Below are positions 51,470 through 60,954 of a stretch of DNA of 64,000 nucleotides, piece by piece (within the stretch, counting starts at the first letter, position 1; each line of letters opens with the position of its first letter). The stretch is from Kutzneria buriramensis (lineage in GTDB: Bacteria; Actinomycetota; Actinomycetes; Mycobacteriales; Pseudonocardiaceae). The stretch lies in the NCBI RefSeq assembly GCF_003387475.1, contig NZ_QUNO01000004.1, positions 1-64,000 on the forward strand, in the 5' to 3' direction. The translations under genes and the position numbers were made by a program. Below the pieces are notes generated by a model that worked only from the letters and a program-made list of their open reading frames with translations, searched no databases and was not told where the DNA came from.

Positions 51470-52372
51470 TTACGTCAGACAGTTCGGCGTCCAGGCGTAC
51501 GCCGGGTCAAGGGCGTTGCGCACGAGCTGGATCGCGATGTGGTCGTACGTGATGTTGATGTGCTCGGTGCCGTCGATCAGGCAGTAGTCCTGCAGCCGCA
51601 GATTGGTGACCTGCGGGCCGGACAGGTAGGCCGAGGTGTAGGGCGTGACCACCTCGTCGGTGCGGGTGGCGACGACGGTGTAGTTGACGCCGGACACGGT
51701 GTCGCCGCCGTTGTTGAGGTTGGTCAGGAAGGCGGAGCCGACTTCCTGCTGGACGCAGGACGCGCACAGCGCCCCGACGAAGTCGTTGCCACCGGGCAGC
51801 GACCGCACCGCCTCGACCAGGCCGTCGAGATCGGTGCCGTGATTGGACGGGGCGAGGCCGACCAGAGTGCCGACCTTGTTCGCGCCGCCGAGGAACTTGA
51901 GGTAGTAGCGCGGCATCATGCCGCCCTGGGAGTGCCCGACGATGTCCACCTTCGACGCGCCGGTGGCGGCGAGCACCTTGTCGATGTACTGGCCGAACTG
52001 GCCGGCCGTGGTGGGAATGTCCCCCAGGGCCTGGAACATGCCGCCCTCGGGGCCGCCCAGATTGGGCGCGAACACGCAGTAGCCGTCCCGCTTGAGGATC
52101 CAGGACAGCCCCGCCCAGTCGTCGTAGGCGTTCGCACCGGTTCCGTTGGACAGCACGACCGGGCGCGGGTGCGCGGCGGTCGGCTTGCAGGTGAAGTCGT
52201 TCGACCCGGGTGGCGAGGCGGTCGGGTGGCCTAACGCGTAGACCGCCGCCGAGGCGATGTTGGGCTGGGCCGGGCCGGCGGCTGACTCGCTCGCCGACGC
52301 GGTTGAGGTGCTGACGAGCATCGTGGCCGTGATCAGGGCTAGCCCCGTCACGGCGCGTGCGATTGTTCCCAC
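51470..52372 (-). CDS. Secreted lipase, class 2 type
   Basis: A 300-aa protein with a Sec signal to about ASA (residue 27). The mature domain has NGTGANAYDDW, the nucleophile elbow VGHSQGG and CASCVQQEVGS, matching the LIP class 2 / EstA-like actinobacterial lipases. Four to six Cys are probably in disulfides. An extracellular esterase or lipase. Divergent from the HAD gene. Confidence 0.88.
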   Translation of the reverse strand: MGTIARAVTGLALITATMLVSTSTASASESAAGPAQPNIASAAVYALGHPTASPPGSNDFTCKPTAAHPRPVVLSNGTGANAYDDWAGLSWILKRDGYCVFAPNLGGPEGGMFQALGDIPTTAGQFGQYIDKVLAATGASKVDIVGHSQGGMMPRYYLKFLGGANKVGTLVGLAPSNHGTDLDGLVEAVRSLPGGNDFVGALCASCVQQEVGSAFLTNLNNGGDTVSGVNYTVVATRTDEVVTPYTSAYLSGPQVTNLRLQDYCLIDGTEHINITYDHIAIQLVRNALDPAYAWTPNCLT

Positions 52373-52498
52373 GGACGCCCTCCGCTTCCGCAGGCGCCGG
52401 CCTCGTTGCCGACGCGCAACTTGCGAAACGATCCGTTTCCGTTTCGGTGATTGCAGTCACACCGAATTCACCCCGGGGAGGTAGTTACGCTCCGTGTT

Positions 52499-53281
52499 GT
52501 GCGCCCTGCCCTGATCGCCCTCGACGTGGACGGCACGATCCTGGACTCGACCGGCACGATCTCGCCGGCCGTGCGCGACGCCATCGCCCGCGCACAGGCC
52601 GCCGGCGCGCACGTCGTGCTGTCGACCGGACGGACCGTGCTTGGCGTCCGCACCGTCATCACCGAGCTCGGCTTCACCACCGGCACCGCGCTCTGCTCGA
52701 ACGGGGCGGTGCGGCTCAACCTGGCCAGCGGCGAGGTGATCCCGCTGGCCACCTTCGAGCCGGCGCCGGTGATCACCCAGCTGCGGGCGCTGCTGCCCGG
52801 CGTGACCTTCTCGCTGGAGGAGCCCGGCGTCGGCAACCGGGTCAGCACCGGCTATCCCGGCGACGGCTCCGGCACCCGGCGGCAGGTCGACGACGTGGAG
52901 CTGGCCGCGACCCCGACCACGCGCATGATCGCCTACTGGAACGGCGTCACCAAGGCGCAACTCGAGGCGCTGATGGACGTCTCACCCATTGCCGGCGTCA
53001 CGTGGACGTACGACCATCACAGTGACGCGTGGCTGACCGTCGTCGCCGAGGGCATCTCCAAGGCGAGTGCGCTGGAGCAGCTCCGGCTGGAGCTGGGAGT
53101 GCCAGCGGACGCCACCGTGGCGTTCGGCGACGGGCACAACGACATCGCGATGCTCCGCTGGGCGGCGCTGGGTGTGGCCATGGGCAATGCCGCCGACGAC
53201 GTGCGGGCGGCCGCCGACGAGGTGACCGGCAGCATCGCAGAGGACGGCGTGGCGACCGTGCTCGACCGACTGTTCCGATGA
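52499..53281 (+). CDS. HAD-superfamily phosphatase (Cof type, IIB)
   Basis: A 260-aa cytosolic phosphatase. Motif I DVDGT (9-13), motif II STGRT (about residue 42), a large C2 cap, and motif IV GDGHNDIAMLRWA, as in Cof-type sugar-phosphate and FMN phosphatases. GTG at 52499; the nearest GGGGAGG is 17 bases away and TAGTTA at 52482 could be a -10, so a near-leaderless transcript is possible. Confidence 0.88.
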   Translation: MRPALIALDVDGTILDSTGTISPAVRDAIARAQAAGAHVVLSTGRTVLGVRTVITELGFTTGTALCSNGAVRLNLASGEVIPLATFEPAPVITQLRALLPGVTFSLEEPGVGNRVSTGYPGDGSGTRRQVDDVELAATPTTRMIAYWNGVTKAQLEALMDVSPIAGVTWTYDHHSDAWLTVVAEGISKASALEQLRLELGVPADATVAFGDGHNDIAMLRWAALGVAMGNAADDVRAAADEVTGSIAEDGVATVLDRLFR

Positions 53282-53293
53282 GGGGATGAGCAA

Positions 53294-54076
53294 GTGCGCA
53301 AGTCCGTAGCGGGTGCGGCCCTGTTGTTGATGACGTTGGGCGCGTGCAGCGCCCAGACGACCGGCTCGCCGGCCCCGGCCCCCGGCGGTCAGCCGGCCGC
53401 CAGCACCGAGACCGACGCCGTGCAGCTCGTCGCGCTGGCCAAGACCAGCACGTCCAAGAGCCGGACCGTGAAGATCGACGCCACCGTGGACACGTCCGGC
53501 CAGCACGTCACCATGACCGGCCAGGGCGCGTTCGGCGGCGACAGCTCGCAGATGGAGATGCAGCTCGGCACCACCGCCGGCGCCCTGGAGATGCGCCTGC
53601 TGGACAAGGTCGTCTACCTCAAGCCGCCGGCCGGCGCGCAGTCCCGGCTGGGCACCGACAAGCCGTGGATCAAGCTCGGCGGCTCCGACGACCCGCTCTC
53701 CCAGCTCATCGACGGCGGCCTGGACCAGCTGGCCACCCAGAACGACCCGACCACGTTCCTGAACCAGATCTCGCAGGGCGGCAAGATCACCAAGACCGAG
53801 AAGACCACGCTCGACGGCCAGCCTGCGACGCACTACACGATCGACGTGGACACCGCCAAGGCCAAGGCCGACCTGCCGCCGCAGCTGGCCGGCGCGGTCT
53901 CGCCGATGACCGTGGACCTGTGGCTCAACGGCGACAACCTGCCGCTCCAGGTGAACGCGGTGGCCGGCAACACGTACGCCGCGAAGATCCACTACACCGA
54001 CTGGGGCGGCAAGGTCGACGTCCAGGCCCCGCCCGCTGACCAGGTCGCGGACCTCAAGGACCTCGGCGGTCATTGA
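53294..54076 (+). CDS. LppX/LprG-like lipoprotein, paralogue 1
   Basis: A 260-aa lipoprotein. Lipobox LGAC (Cys18), a Pro/Ala/Gly linker, then a single beta/helix domain of the LppX_LprAFG kind (KIDATVDTSGQHVTMTGQGAF, LLDKVVYLKP, KTTLDGQPATHYTIDVD, ADLPPQLAGAVSPMTVDLWL). Mycobacterial relatives carry lipids to the cell envelope. GTG start 12 bp after the HAD gene. A clear paralogue follows at 54322. Confidence 0.83.
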   Translation: MRKSVAGAALLLMTLGACSAQTTGSPAPAPGGQPAASTETDAVQLVALAKTSTSKSRTVKIDATVDTSGQHVTMTGQGAFGGDSSQMEMQLGTTAGALEMRLLDKVVYLKPPAGAQSRLGTDKPWIKLGGSDDPLSQLIDGGLDQLATQNDPTTFLNQISQGGKITKTEKTTLDGQPATHYTIDVDTAKAKADLPPQLAGAVSPMTVDLWLNGDNLPLQVNAVAGNTYAAKIHYTDWGGKVDVQAPPADQVADLKDLGGH

Positions 54077-54103
54077 CGGGTAGGGCCAGCACCCCGCGAG
54101 GCC

Positions 54104-54250
54104 CCGCCCCTGCTTCGCACGGTTGCTGGGTTTTCGAGCTCCGCCACCCGACGCGCCCCACCGAGCCGACGCGGGCCTCGAAAACCCGGCAAGGGCGAGG
54201 CAGGGGCTCAAAGGGGGCCGAGCCGAGCCGCCGAAGGCGGCGCCAAAAAA
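54104..54250. repeat. Palindromic intergenic element, copy B
   Basis: Arms GGGTTTTCGAG (54128-54138) and CTCGAAAACCC (54177-54187) flank the centre CCGACGCGCCCCACCGAGCC. Outer pairing (GCCCCTGC...GCAGGGGC) continues, and a GC hairpin with CAAAAAA follows (to ~54250). It matches element A at 41985-42113 in order, centre and the flank GGCAAGGGC. It fills the gap between the two paralogous lipoprotein genes. Confidence 0.65.
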
Positions 54251-54321
54251 TCGGTGGTGGGGCTGAATAGCCTGGTGGTGAGGCTGCCGATCGTGGCCGA
54301 AACCAGGGGGGACCCACCATC

Positions 54322-55086
54322 ATGCGCAAGACTGTTGTGGGCTGTGCCGTGCTCGTGACGCTGGCTGCCTGCGGCGGCCCGCAGAACGCCAGCGCCGGCG
54401 GGCCCGAGCCCGTGACCGACGCCGTGCAGCTGGCCGCGCTGGCCAAGACCAGCGCCGACAAGACCAAGAGCGTCGACATGGACGCCGTGATCAACGTCCA
54501 GCAGCAGAAGATGGAGATGTCCGGCGCGGCGCTGATCGACGGCGCGAACACGCAGCTGGACATGAAGATGAGCAGCAAGACCGGCGACATGGAGATCCGG
54601 ATCGTCGACAAGGCGGTCTACATGGCCCTGCCCGCCGATGCCCTGAGCAAGGAGGGCGTCACCACGCCGTGGCTGAAGCTCGGCGGCGGGGACGACCCGC
54701 TGTCCAAGGCGCTGGCCGGCGGCTTCGACCAGATGGCGGAGCAGAACAGCCCGACGTCGGTGCTGGACCAGCTGTCCAAGGCCGGCAAGATCACCAAGAG
54801 CTGGCAGACGACGCTCAACGGCCAGCCGGTCACCCACTACGCGCTCCAGGTCGACACGGCCAAGGCCGGCGAGGCCGACAAGCTGCCGGCCGACGCGGCG
54901 GCCCAGCTGCCCAAGACCGCGGACGTCGACATCTGGCTGACCAAGGACCAGCTGCCGGTGCAGGTCGTGATGTCGATGGGCAGCCTGTTCACGTCGACCA
55001 TCCACTACACGAACTGGGGCGCGAAGGTGGACGTCGCCGCGCCGGCCGCCGACCAGGTCACCGACATCGCCAGCCTCAAGCACTGA
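54322..55086 (+). CDS. LppX/LprG-like lipoprotein, paralogue 2
   Basis: A 254-aa lipoprotein with lipobox LAAC (Cys15). It aligns with the 53294 product through the whole domain: TDAVQLAALAKTSADKTKSV, RIVDKAVYMALPADALS, WLKLGGGDDPLSKALAGGFDQ and IHYTNWGAKVDV. The two arose by tandem duplication; a palindromic repeat now separates them. Same likely envelope-lipid role. Followed by two hairpins. Confidence 0.83.
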   Translation: MRKTVVGCAVLVTLAACGGPQNASAGGPEPVTDAVQLAALAKTSADKTKSVDMDAVINVQQQKMEMSGAALIDGANTQLDMKMSSKTGDMEIRIVDKAVYMALPADALSKEGVTTPWLKLGGGDDPLSKALAGGFDQMAEQNSPTSVLDQLSKAGKITKSWQTTLNGQPVTHYALQVDTAKAGEADKLPADAAAQLPKTADVDIWLTKDQLPVQVVMSMGSLFTSTIHYTNWGAKVDVAAPAADQVTDIASLKH

Positions 55087-55097
55087 CCCACCGCTCG

Positions 55098-55140
55098 GAA
55101 GGGACCATTCCACACGTTCACCGTCAGGAATGGTCCCTTC
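55098..55140 (+). terminator. Terminator hairpin after lipoprotein 2
   Basis: GAAGGGACCATTCC (55098-55111) pairs perfectly with 55127-55140 around a 15-base loop, 12 bp past the stop. Confidence 0.75.
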
Positions 55141-55168
55141 ACTGCGTGTGGGATCACCCGTTGGGACT

Positions 55169-55200
55169 AGCCGGCATCGGTCCTGGGTCCGATGCCGGCT
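55169..55200 (+). other. Second hairpin ahead of ABC ATPase gene
   Basis: A perfect 12-bp stem (55169-55180 with 55189-55200) and 8-base loop, 27 bp before the ATPase ATG. It could be a second terminator or a leader structure of the ABC operon. Confidence 0.5.
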
Positions 55201-55227
55201 GACTTCCGGCCCCGGCATGCTTGCACC

Positions 55228-56145
55228 ATGATCGAGGCAATCGGCCTGACCAAACGCTACGGGCGGACCGTGGCGGTGCGGGACCTGTCGTTCACGGTCC
55301 GGCCGGGCCGGGTGACGGGCTTCCTGGGGCCGAACGGCGCCGGCAAGTCGACGACGATGCGCATGATCCTGGGCCTCGACCGGCCGACCGAGGGCCGGGT
55401 GTTGATCGACGGCCGGCCGTATCACGAGCTCAGGCACCCGATGCGCACGGTCGGCGCGCTGCTGGACGCGAAGTGGGTGCATCCCAACCGCTCGGCCCGC
55501 AACCACCTGCGCTGGCTGGCGCGGGCCAGCCAACTGCCCAGGGCCCGGGTGGACGAGGTACTGGCGCAGGTCGGGCTGACGACCGTTGCCGACAAGCGGG
55601 CCGGGACGTTCTCGCTGGGCATGTCTCAGCGGCTGGGCATCGCCGCCGCGCTGCTGGGCGACCCGCAGGTGTTGCTGTTCGACGAGCCGGTCAACGGCCT
55701 GGACCCGGAGGGCATCCTGTGGATCCGCCGGATCATGCAGGGCCTGGCCGCCGAGGGGCGCACCGTGCTGGTGTCCAGTCACCTGCTGTCGGAGATGGCG
55801 CAGACCGCCGAGGACCTGATCGTCATCGGCCGCGGACAGTTGATCTCCCAGGGCACCGTCGACGCCTTCGTCAACGGGGCCACCGAGACCACCGTGCTGG
55901 TGCGCAGCCCGCAGGCCGAGCGCCTGGTGGAGGTGCTGACCCAGTGGGGCATGTCGGTGCGTATCACGGACGATGACGCGCTGGTGATCAGCGGCGGCAG
56001 CAGCGACCAGATCGGCGAGATGGCCGCGACGCACGGCGTCGTGCTGCACGAGCTGAGCCCGCAGCAGGGTTCGCTTGAGGAGGCGTTCATGCGCTTGACC
56101 GGTCACGCGGTCGAGTACCAGTCGGACGAGGTGACCGTGTCGTGA
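55228..56145 (+). CDS. ABC transporter ATP-binding protein, exporter type (copy 1)
   Basis: A 305-aa CcmA/DrrA-like ATPase. Walker A GPNGAGKST, signature FSLGMSQR (the degenerate form of this group), Walker B VLLFDEPVNGLDP, H-loop SSH. A ~70-residue C-terminal extension follows, as in drug- or bacitracin-type exporters. Coupled to the permease by a GTGA overlap. A close paralogue lies at 57046. Confidence 0.9.
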   Translation: MIEAIGLTKRYGRTVAVRDLSFTVRPGRVTGFLGPNGAGKSTTMRMILGLDRPTEGRVLIDGRPYHELRHPMRTVGALLDAKWVHPNRSARNHLRWLARASQLPRARVDEVLAQVGLTTVADKRAGTFSLGMSQRLGIAAALLGDPQVLLFDEPVNGLDPEGILWIRRIMQGLAAEGRTVLVSSHLLSEMAQTAEDLIVIGRGQLISQGTVDAFVNGATETTVLVRSPQAERLVEVLTQWGMSVRITDDDALVISGGSSDQIGEMAATHGVVLHELSPQQGSLEEAFMRLTGHAVEYQSDEVTVS

Positions 56146-56867
56146 CGCTGCTGGCCGTCGAGCGGATCAAGCTCTTCTCCACGCGTGCGCCGGTGTGGTG
56201 CATCGCGACCGCGCTGGTGCTGACCATCGGCGTCACCGCCGGCCTCACCATGCTCGACCACGCCGGCGAGGGGCCGACGCCGTCGAGCACGCAGACCATG
56301 TACATCCTGGGCCTGACCGTGATCATGGTGATGGCCACGCTGTCGGTCACCACCGAGTACCGCTTCGGCACGATGCGGGCCACGTTCCAGGCGGTGTCCA
56401 GTCGTAGCCGCGCGCTGCTGGCCAAGGCCACCGTGCTGGCGATCGTCGCCGGTCTGGTCGGGGAGGTGTCGTCGTTCGGGTCCTGGGGCGTGGCCAAGCT
56501 GATCGCGCACAGCCCGGACACCGACATCCACACCGCCGCCGAGTGGCGGCAGATCGCCGGCATGGGCCTGGTGTACGCGATCGCCGCCGTGCTGGCCGTC
56601 GCGGTGGGCGCGCTGCTGCGCCAGAGCGCCGCGGCGGTGGCCATCCTGCTGGTGTTCCCGCTGCTGGTCGAGCAGCTGGTGGAGATCATTCCGCGGGTGG
56701 GCGACCGGCTGCACGACTGGATGCCGTTCGTGGCCGCGAGCCAGTTCGCGAGCACCGCGGACCGGGGCCTGCCCTACGGCCCGTGGGGCGGTCTGGCCTA
56801 CTTCGCGGCGATCGCCGCCGCCCTGCTGGTGGCCGCTCTCGCAGTGGTCGAAAAAAGAGACGCCTGA
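56142..56867 (+). CDS. ABC-2 type exporter permease
   Basis: A 241-aa protein with six hydrophobic segments; TTEYRFGTMRATFQAVSSR between helices 2 and 3 is the ABC-2 motif coupling to the ATPase. GTG start overlapping the ATPase stop. The substrate is unknown. The second ATPase at 57046 has no permease and could share this one. Confidence 0.87.
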   Translation: MTLLAVERIKLFSTRAPVWCIATALVLTIGVTAGLTMLDHAGEGPTPSSTQTMYILGLTVIMVMATLSVTTEYRFGTMRATFQAVSSRSRALLAKATVLAIVAGLVGEVSSFGSWGVAKLIAHSPDTDIHTAAEWRQIAGMGLVYAIAAVLAVAVGALLRQSAAAVAILLVFPLLVEQLVEIIPRVGDRLHDWMPFVAASQFASTADRGLPYGPWGGLAYFAAIAAALLVAALAVVEKRDA

Positions 56868-57045
56868 ACCGCGTCATGACGGCGCACGTGTGTCGTCTCA
56901 CGGGTACAGGGGCTGGGGAACGAGTGGGAATCGGGGCCCACTCGGGCGAGGGTCCGGACCGCCGATCGGGGGGCGGCCCGGACCCTTGCCGACACCCGGA
57001 CCGCCTGGTCCACCACCATTTCCTGTTCCCTGGGATCATGCGGAC

Positions 57046-57945
<900 letters not shown>

Positions 57946-57953
57946 CCGCCGTT

Positions 57954-57965
57954 TGGTCCAGACCA
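57954..57965. promoter_or_regulatory. DasR-like (dre) palindrome
   Basis: TGGTCCAGACCA differs from the DasR core TGGTCTAGACCA by one base. It sits 8 bp past the copy 2 ATPase stop and about 140 bp before the next gene. No other signal was seen in 57946-58105. Confidence 0.45.
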
Positions 57966-58105
57966 AGTCGTGATCGGTGGTTCGGCCGCTCGAATGGCGT
58001 AATAACTGCATGAAGACCACGTGAACTCCCGCACAGGAACGTGCGAAGCGCCGCCAGAAGTGATCGGATCGAATTATCCCGTCAGGCAGCCCATGGAGGT
58101 GAGCG

Positions 58106-58651
58106 GTGGCGGTGACCGATTCGCACCCACGTCGCAACACACGCAAGAGCGTGCGGGTGGAGCCGATGGCCACGCTGGAGTGGTCTCAGGCGGTCGAGCT
58201 GGCAGGCGTCCGGGACGACGCCGCCGGACCCGAGGACATCCGTCGCGCCTGGATCCACCGGGCCCCCGAACGACAGGTCGTCGGCCTGTACCGGGTGCTC
58301 AGCCAGTTCGAGCCCGAACTGCCCGCGCCCTGGTGGCTGCGGGCGCTGGCCGCCGGCGGGCTGCCCACCCGCAAGGCCGCCTTCCGGATGGAGGACGAGG
58401 TCGGCGAGCTGCTCGCCGCCCGGCCGGGCTGGGTCTACGTGCCCTGGGAGGACGGCTACTGGGAGTACGTGCCGTCCGAGGTGTACGCGGCCGGCGAGGC
58501 GCCGACCGTGCCCACCACCGTGCTGTTCACCGCCCGCCACCGCGGCTGGCTGGACGTGCTGCCGGCGCACCGTGGCGCCGTGCCCAAGCGGACCGCGGTC
58601 CGCGGCGTCGACGACCTCCGGAGCAGGCTGGACGACATCGAGGCGACCTGA
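58106..58651 (+). CDS. Hypothetical protein, 181 aa
   Basis: Soluble, no signal peptide. A basic N-terminal stretch (HPRRNTRKSVR) is followed by an alpha/beta region rich in Trp and Tyr (RPGWVYVPWEDGYWEYVPSEV, TARHRGWLDVLPAHRG). No domain recognised. GTG start after GAGGTGAG. It is followed 20 bp later by trmB on the same strand and may be co-transcribed with it. Confidence 0.65.
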   Translation: MAVTDSHPRRNTRKSVRVEPMATLEWSQAVELAGVRDDAAGPEDIRRAWIHRAPERQVVGLYRVLSQFEPELPAPWWLRALAAGGLPTRKAAFRMEDEVGELLAARPGWVYVPWEDGYWEYVPSEVYAAGEAPTVPTTVLFTARHRGWLDVLPAHRGAVPKRTAVRGVDDLRSRLDDIEAT

Positions 58652-58671
58652 TCTGGAAGAGTCATGCAACC

Positions 58672-59403
58672 GTGAGACAGTCAGACCCGAATCAGGCCGA
58701 GCAGCGTCCACCGCACCACCGCTCCATCGTCTCCTACGTCCAGCGCGGCGAGCGCATGACGGTCGGCCAGCAGCGCGCCTGGGACACCCGGTGGCCCGAA
58801 CTGGGCCGCGAGGTGAAGGAGCTGCCGCCCGGCCCGCTCGCGCTGGACGAGTGGTTCGGCCGGCCGGCGCCGGTGCTGCTGGAGATCGGGTCCGGGATGG
58901 GCGAGACCACCTCGCAGCTGGCTGCCGCGCAGCCGGAGCTCAACTACCTCGCCGTCGAGGTGTACAAGCCGGGTCTGGCCCAGCTCATCCTGCGGGCCGA
59001 CGTCCTGGAGGTGGACACGCTCCGGCTGCTGCGGGGCGACGCCGTCACCGTGCTGACCGAGCACCTGGAGCCGGCGTCGCTGGCCGGCGTGCGGCTGTTC
59101 TTCCCGGACCCGTGGCCCAAGGCCAAGCACCACAAGCGGCGCATCGTGCAGCCCGACTTCGTCGCTCTGGTGGCGTCCCGGCTCGTGCCCGGCGGTGTGT
59201 TCCACATGGCCACCGACTGGGAGGAGTACGCGGAGCAGATGATGACCGTGTGTAGCGACGAGACTCGGTTGCGCAACGTGTACGCGGATGAGCCGGGCGG
59301 GTGGGCGCCCCGACCCGACTGGCGGCCGGTCACCAAGTTCGAGAACCGGGCCGTCGAGGAGGGCCGGATCAGCCACGACCTGATGTTCGCCAAGGTCGAC
59401 TAG
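58672..59403 (+). CDS. trmB: tRNA (guanine-N7-)-methyltransferase
   Basis: A 243-aa SAM-dependent enzyme making m7G46 in tRNA. The SAM loop is LLEIGSGMGE (about 65-74). The TrmB hallmark FFPDPWPKAKHHKRRIVQ is intact, and MATDWEEYAEQM and the C-terminal TKFENRAVEEGR complete the active site. GTG at 58672 is chosen; a 25-30-residue basic N-terminal arm precedes the core as usual. Confidence 0.95.
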   Translation: MRQSDPNQAEQRPPHHRSIVSYVQRGERMTVGQQRAWDTRWPELGREVKELPPGPLALDEWFGRPAPVLLEIGSGMGETTSQLAAAQPELNYLAVEVYKPGLAQLILRADVLEVDTLRLLRGDAVTVLTEHLEPASLAGVRLFFPDPWPKAKHHKRRIVQPDFVALVASRLVPGGVFHMATDWEEYAEQMMTVCSDETRLRNVYADEPGGWAPRPDWRPVTKFENRAVEEGRISHDLMFAKVD

Positions 59404-59503
59404 GTCACCCGACCAGGTAATCAAGCTGCGACGCCCTGCGGTCGAGTCGGCCACTCTCGGTCTAACGCTCACCCTTTCGGGGGGAGATCCACTAGGCCGA
59501 CGT

Positions 59504-60685
59504 GTGCCCCTTCTGGCAGTGACGAGTGAGGCCGGGCGGCGGTTACGGTTGCCGACCGTGACGGCTCTGGCAACCCTCCCTGCCCTCGACTGCGTCGATC
59601 TCGACGCCGCCGAGGAGTTCCTCCGCATGTTCCACGACGCGCACCCGGAGGCCGGGCCGGTGAGCCAGCGCCTCACGACCGTACGCACCGAGATCGCCGA
59701 CACGGGCACCTACCGGCACACGCCCCAGGAGCTCGCCTACGGCGCCCGGGTGGCGCTGCGGGACAGCGGCTGGTGCACCAGCGGCGTGCCGTGGCGCCGG
59801 CTCAAGGTCCGCGACCTGCGCGGCCTGCGCAACGCGGCCGCGGTCGCCGCCGAATGCGTGCAGCACCTGCGGCTGTCCACCAACGGCGGCCAGATCCAGC
59901 CGCTGGTCACGGTGTTCGCGCCGGACACGCCGTCCACGCCCGGGCCGTGCATCTGGAACGAGCAGCTCGTGCGGTACGCCGGCTATCGGGACGCCAACGG
60001 CAAGGTCGTCGGCGATCCGCGGTACGCCGACTTCACCGCCGCCGTCACGAACATGGGCTGGCGGCCGCCGACCCAGCGCGGCCGGTTCGACCATCTGCCG
60101 CTGGTGGTGGAGACCGCGCACGAGGGACCGCAGCTGTTCACGGTGCCGCGGGACATGATCCAGGAGGTGCCGCTGGAGCACCCCGACCTGGCGTGGTTCG
60201 TCGAGCTCGGGCTGCGCTGGCACGCCGTGCCGGTGATCAGCAACATGCGCCTGGTGATCGGCGGCGTGACCTATCCGGCGGCGCCGTTCAACAGCTGGTT
60301 CGTCGGGGCCGAGATCGGCACCCGCAGCCTGGCCGACGAGGGCGCGTATGCGGTGGCCAGGGAGGTCGCCGCGCGGCTCGGGCTGGACACCCGCACCGAG
60401 CGGACGCTGTGGCGGGACCGGGCGACCGTCGAGCTGAACCGAGCGGTGCTCCACTCGTTCGACGCCGCCCAGGTGACGATCACCGATCACCATGCCGAGG
60501 CGCTGCACCGGCTGGCGTGGCTGCGATCGCGGCAGCGGGCCGGCGGCAACCGGCCGGCGTTCCGGATCGACTCGACGACGGCGCAGCGGGCCAGGCAGGG
60601 CGCCCCGGCGCGGTTCGCCGACGCCGTCGACACCGAGCCGCACGGCGGTCGGCTCGCGGCCCTGCTGCGCAAGCAGTTGGGCTGA
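59504..60685 (+). CDS. Divergent bacterial nitric oxide synthase oxygenase-like protein
   Basis: A 393-aa protein that follows bacterial NOS through most of its length: ELAYGARVA (76-84), IWNEQLVRYAGY (150-161), VGDPRYADFT, FDHLPLVVE, EVPLEHPDLAWFVELGLRWHAVPVISNMRL (221-250), YPAAPFNSWFVGAEIG (257-272, with the arginine-binding Glu at 270) and the DHH at 328-330. The heme-thiolate motif is altered: family W-R-N-S-x-R-C-I-G-R reads L-R-D-S-G-W-C-T-S-G, keeping Cys91 but losing the Trp and the Arg next to the Cys. The usual C-terminal W-x-VPP-x-S pterin/dimer segment is missing, replaced by an Arg-rich tail. NO formation is therefore uncertain. GTG at 59504; GTG at 59558 is possible. Confidence 0.8.
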   Translation: MPLLAVTSEAGRRLRLPTVTALATLPALDCVDLDAAEEFLRMFHDAHPEAGPVSQRLTTVRTEIADTGTYRHTPQELAYGARVALRDSGWCTSGVPWRRLKVRDLRGLRNAAAVAAECVQHLRLSTNGGQIQPLVTVFAPDTPSTPGPCIWNEQLVRYAGYRDANGKVVGDPRYADFTAAVTNMGWRPPTQRGRFDHLPLVVETAHEGPQLFTVPRDMIQEVPLEHPDLAWFVELGLRWHAVPVISNMRLVIGGVTYPAAPFNSWFVGAEIGTRSLADEGAYAVAREVAARLGLDTRTERTLWRDRATVELNRAVLHSFDAAQVTITDHHAEALHRLAWLRSRQRAGGNRPAFRIDSTTAQRARQGAPARFADAVDTEPHGGRLAALLRKQLG

Positions 60686-60692
60686 GGGGTGC

Positions 60693-60797
60693 TTACTTGG
60701 TCTGCTCGCTGTCGACCAGCAGGCCCGTGACCACCATGACCGCCAGCACCAACATGCCGACCACCGCGCCGCTCCAGGTCATGACCATCGAGAACAT
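60693..60797 (-). CDS. 34-aa single-helix membrane peptide
   Basis: MFSMVMTWSGAVVGMLVLAV and onward to LLVDSEQTK: one hydrophobic helix with a short polar C-terminus. AGAGGTG lies 5-11 bases before the ATG, and the stop is 8 bp from the convergent NOS-like stop. The short length limits certainty, but helix plus Shine-Dalgarno support translation. Function unknown. Confidence 0.55.
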   Translation of the reverse strand: MFSMVMTWSGAVVGMLVLAVMVVTGLLVDSEQTK

Positions 60798-60954
60798 CTC
60801 GCACCTCTTTCTCCGACGTTGCCTCAAGCCTCGCCGTGCGGTGCGTCATCGGGCGTCGGCCCGCGGACTCGATCCCGGCTACGCCGCAGGTCTGACAGGG
60901 CGCCAGCCCACGGGTTGACGGCGGTGGCCCCGGCTACGCCCTACGGTGTCCGAC

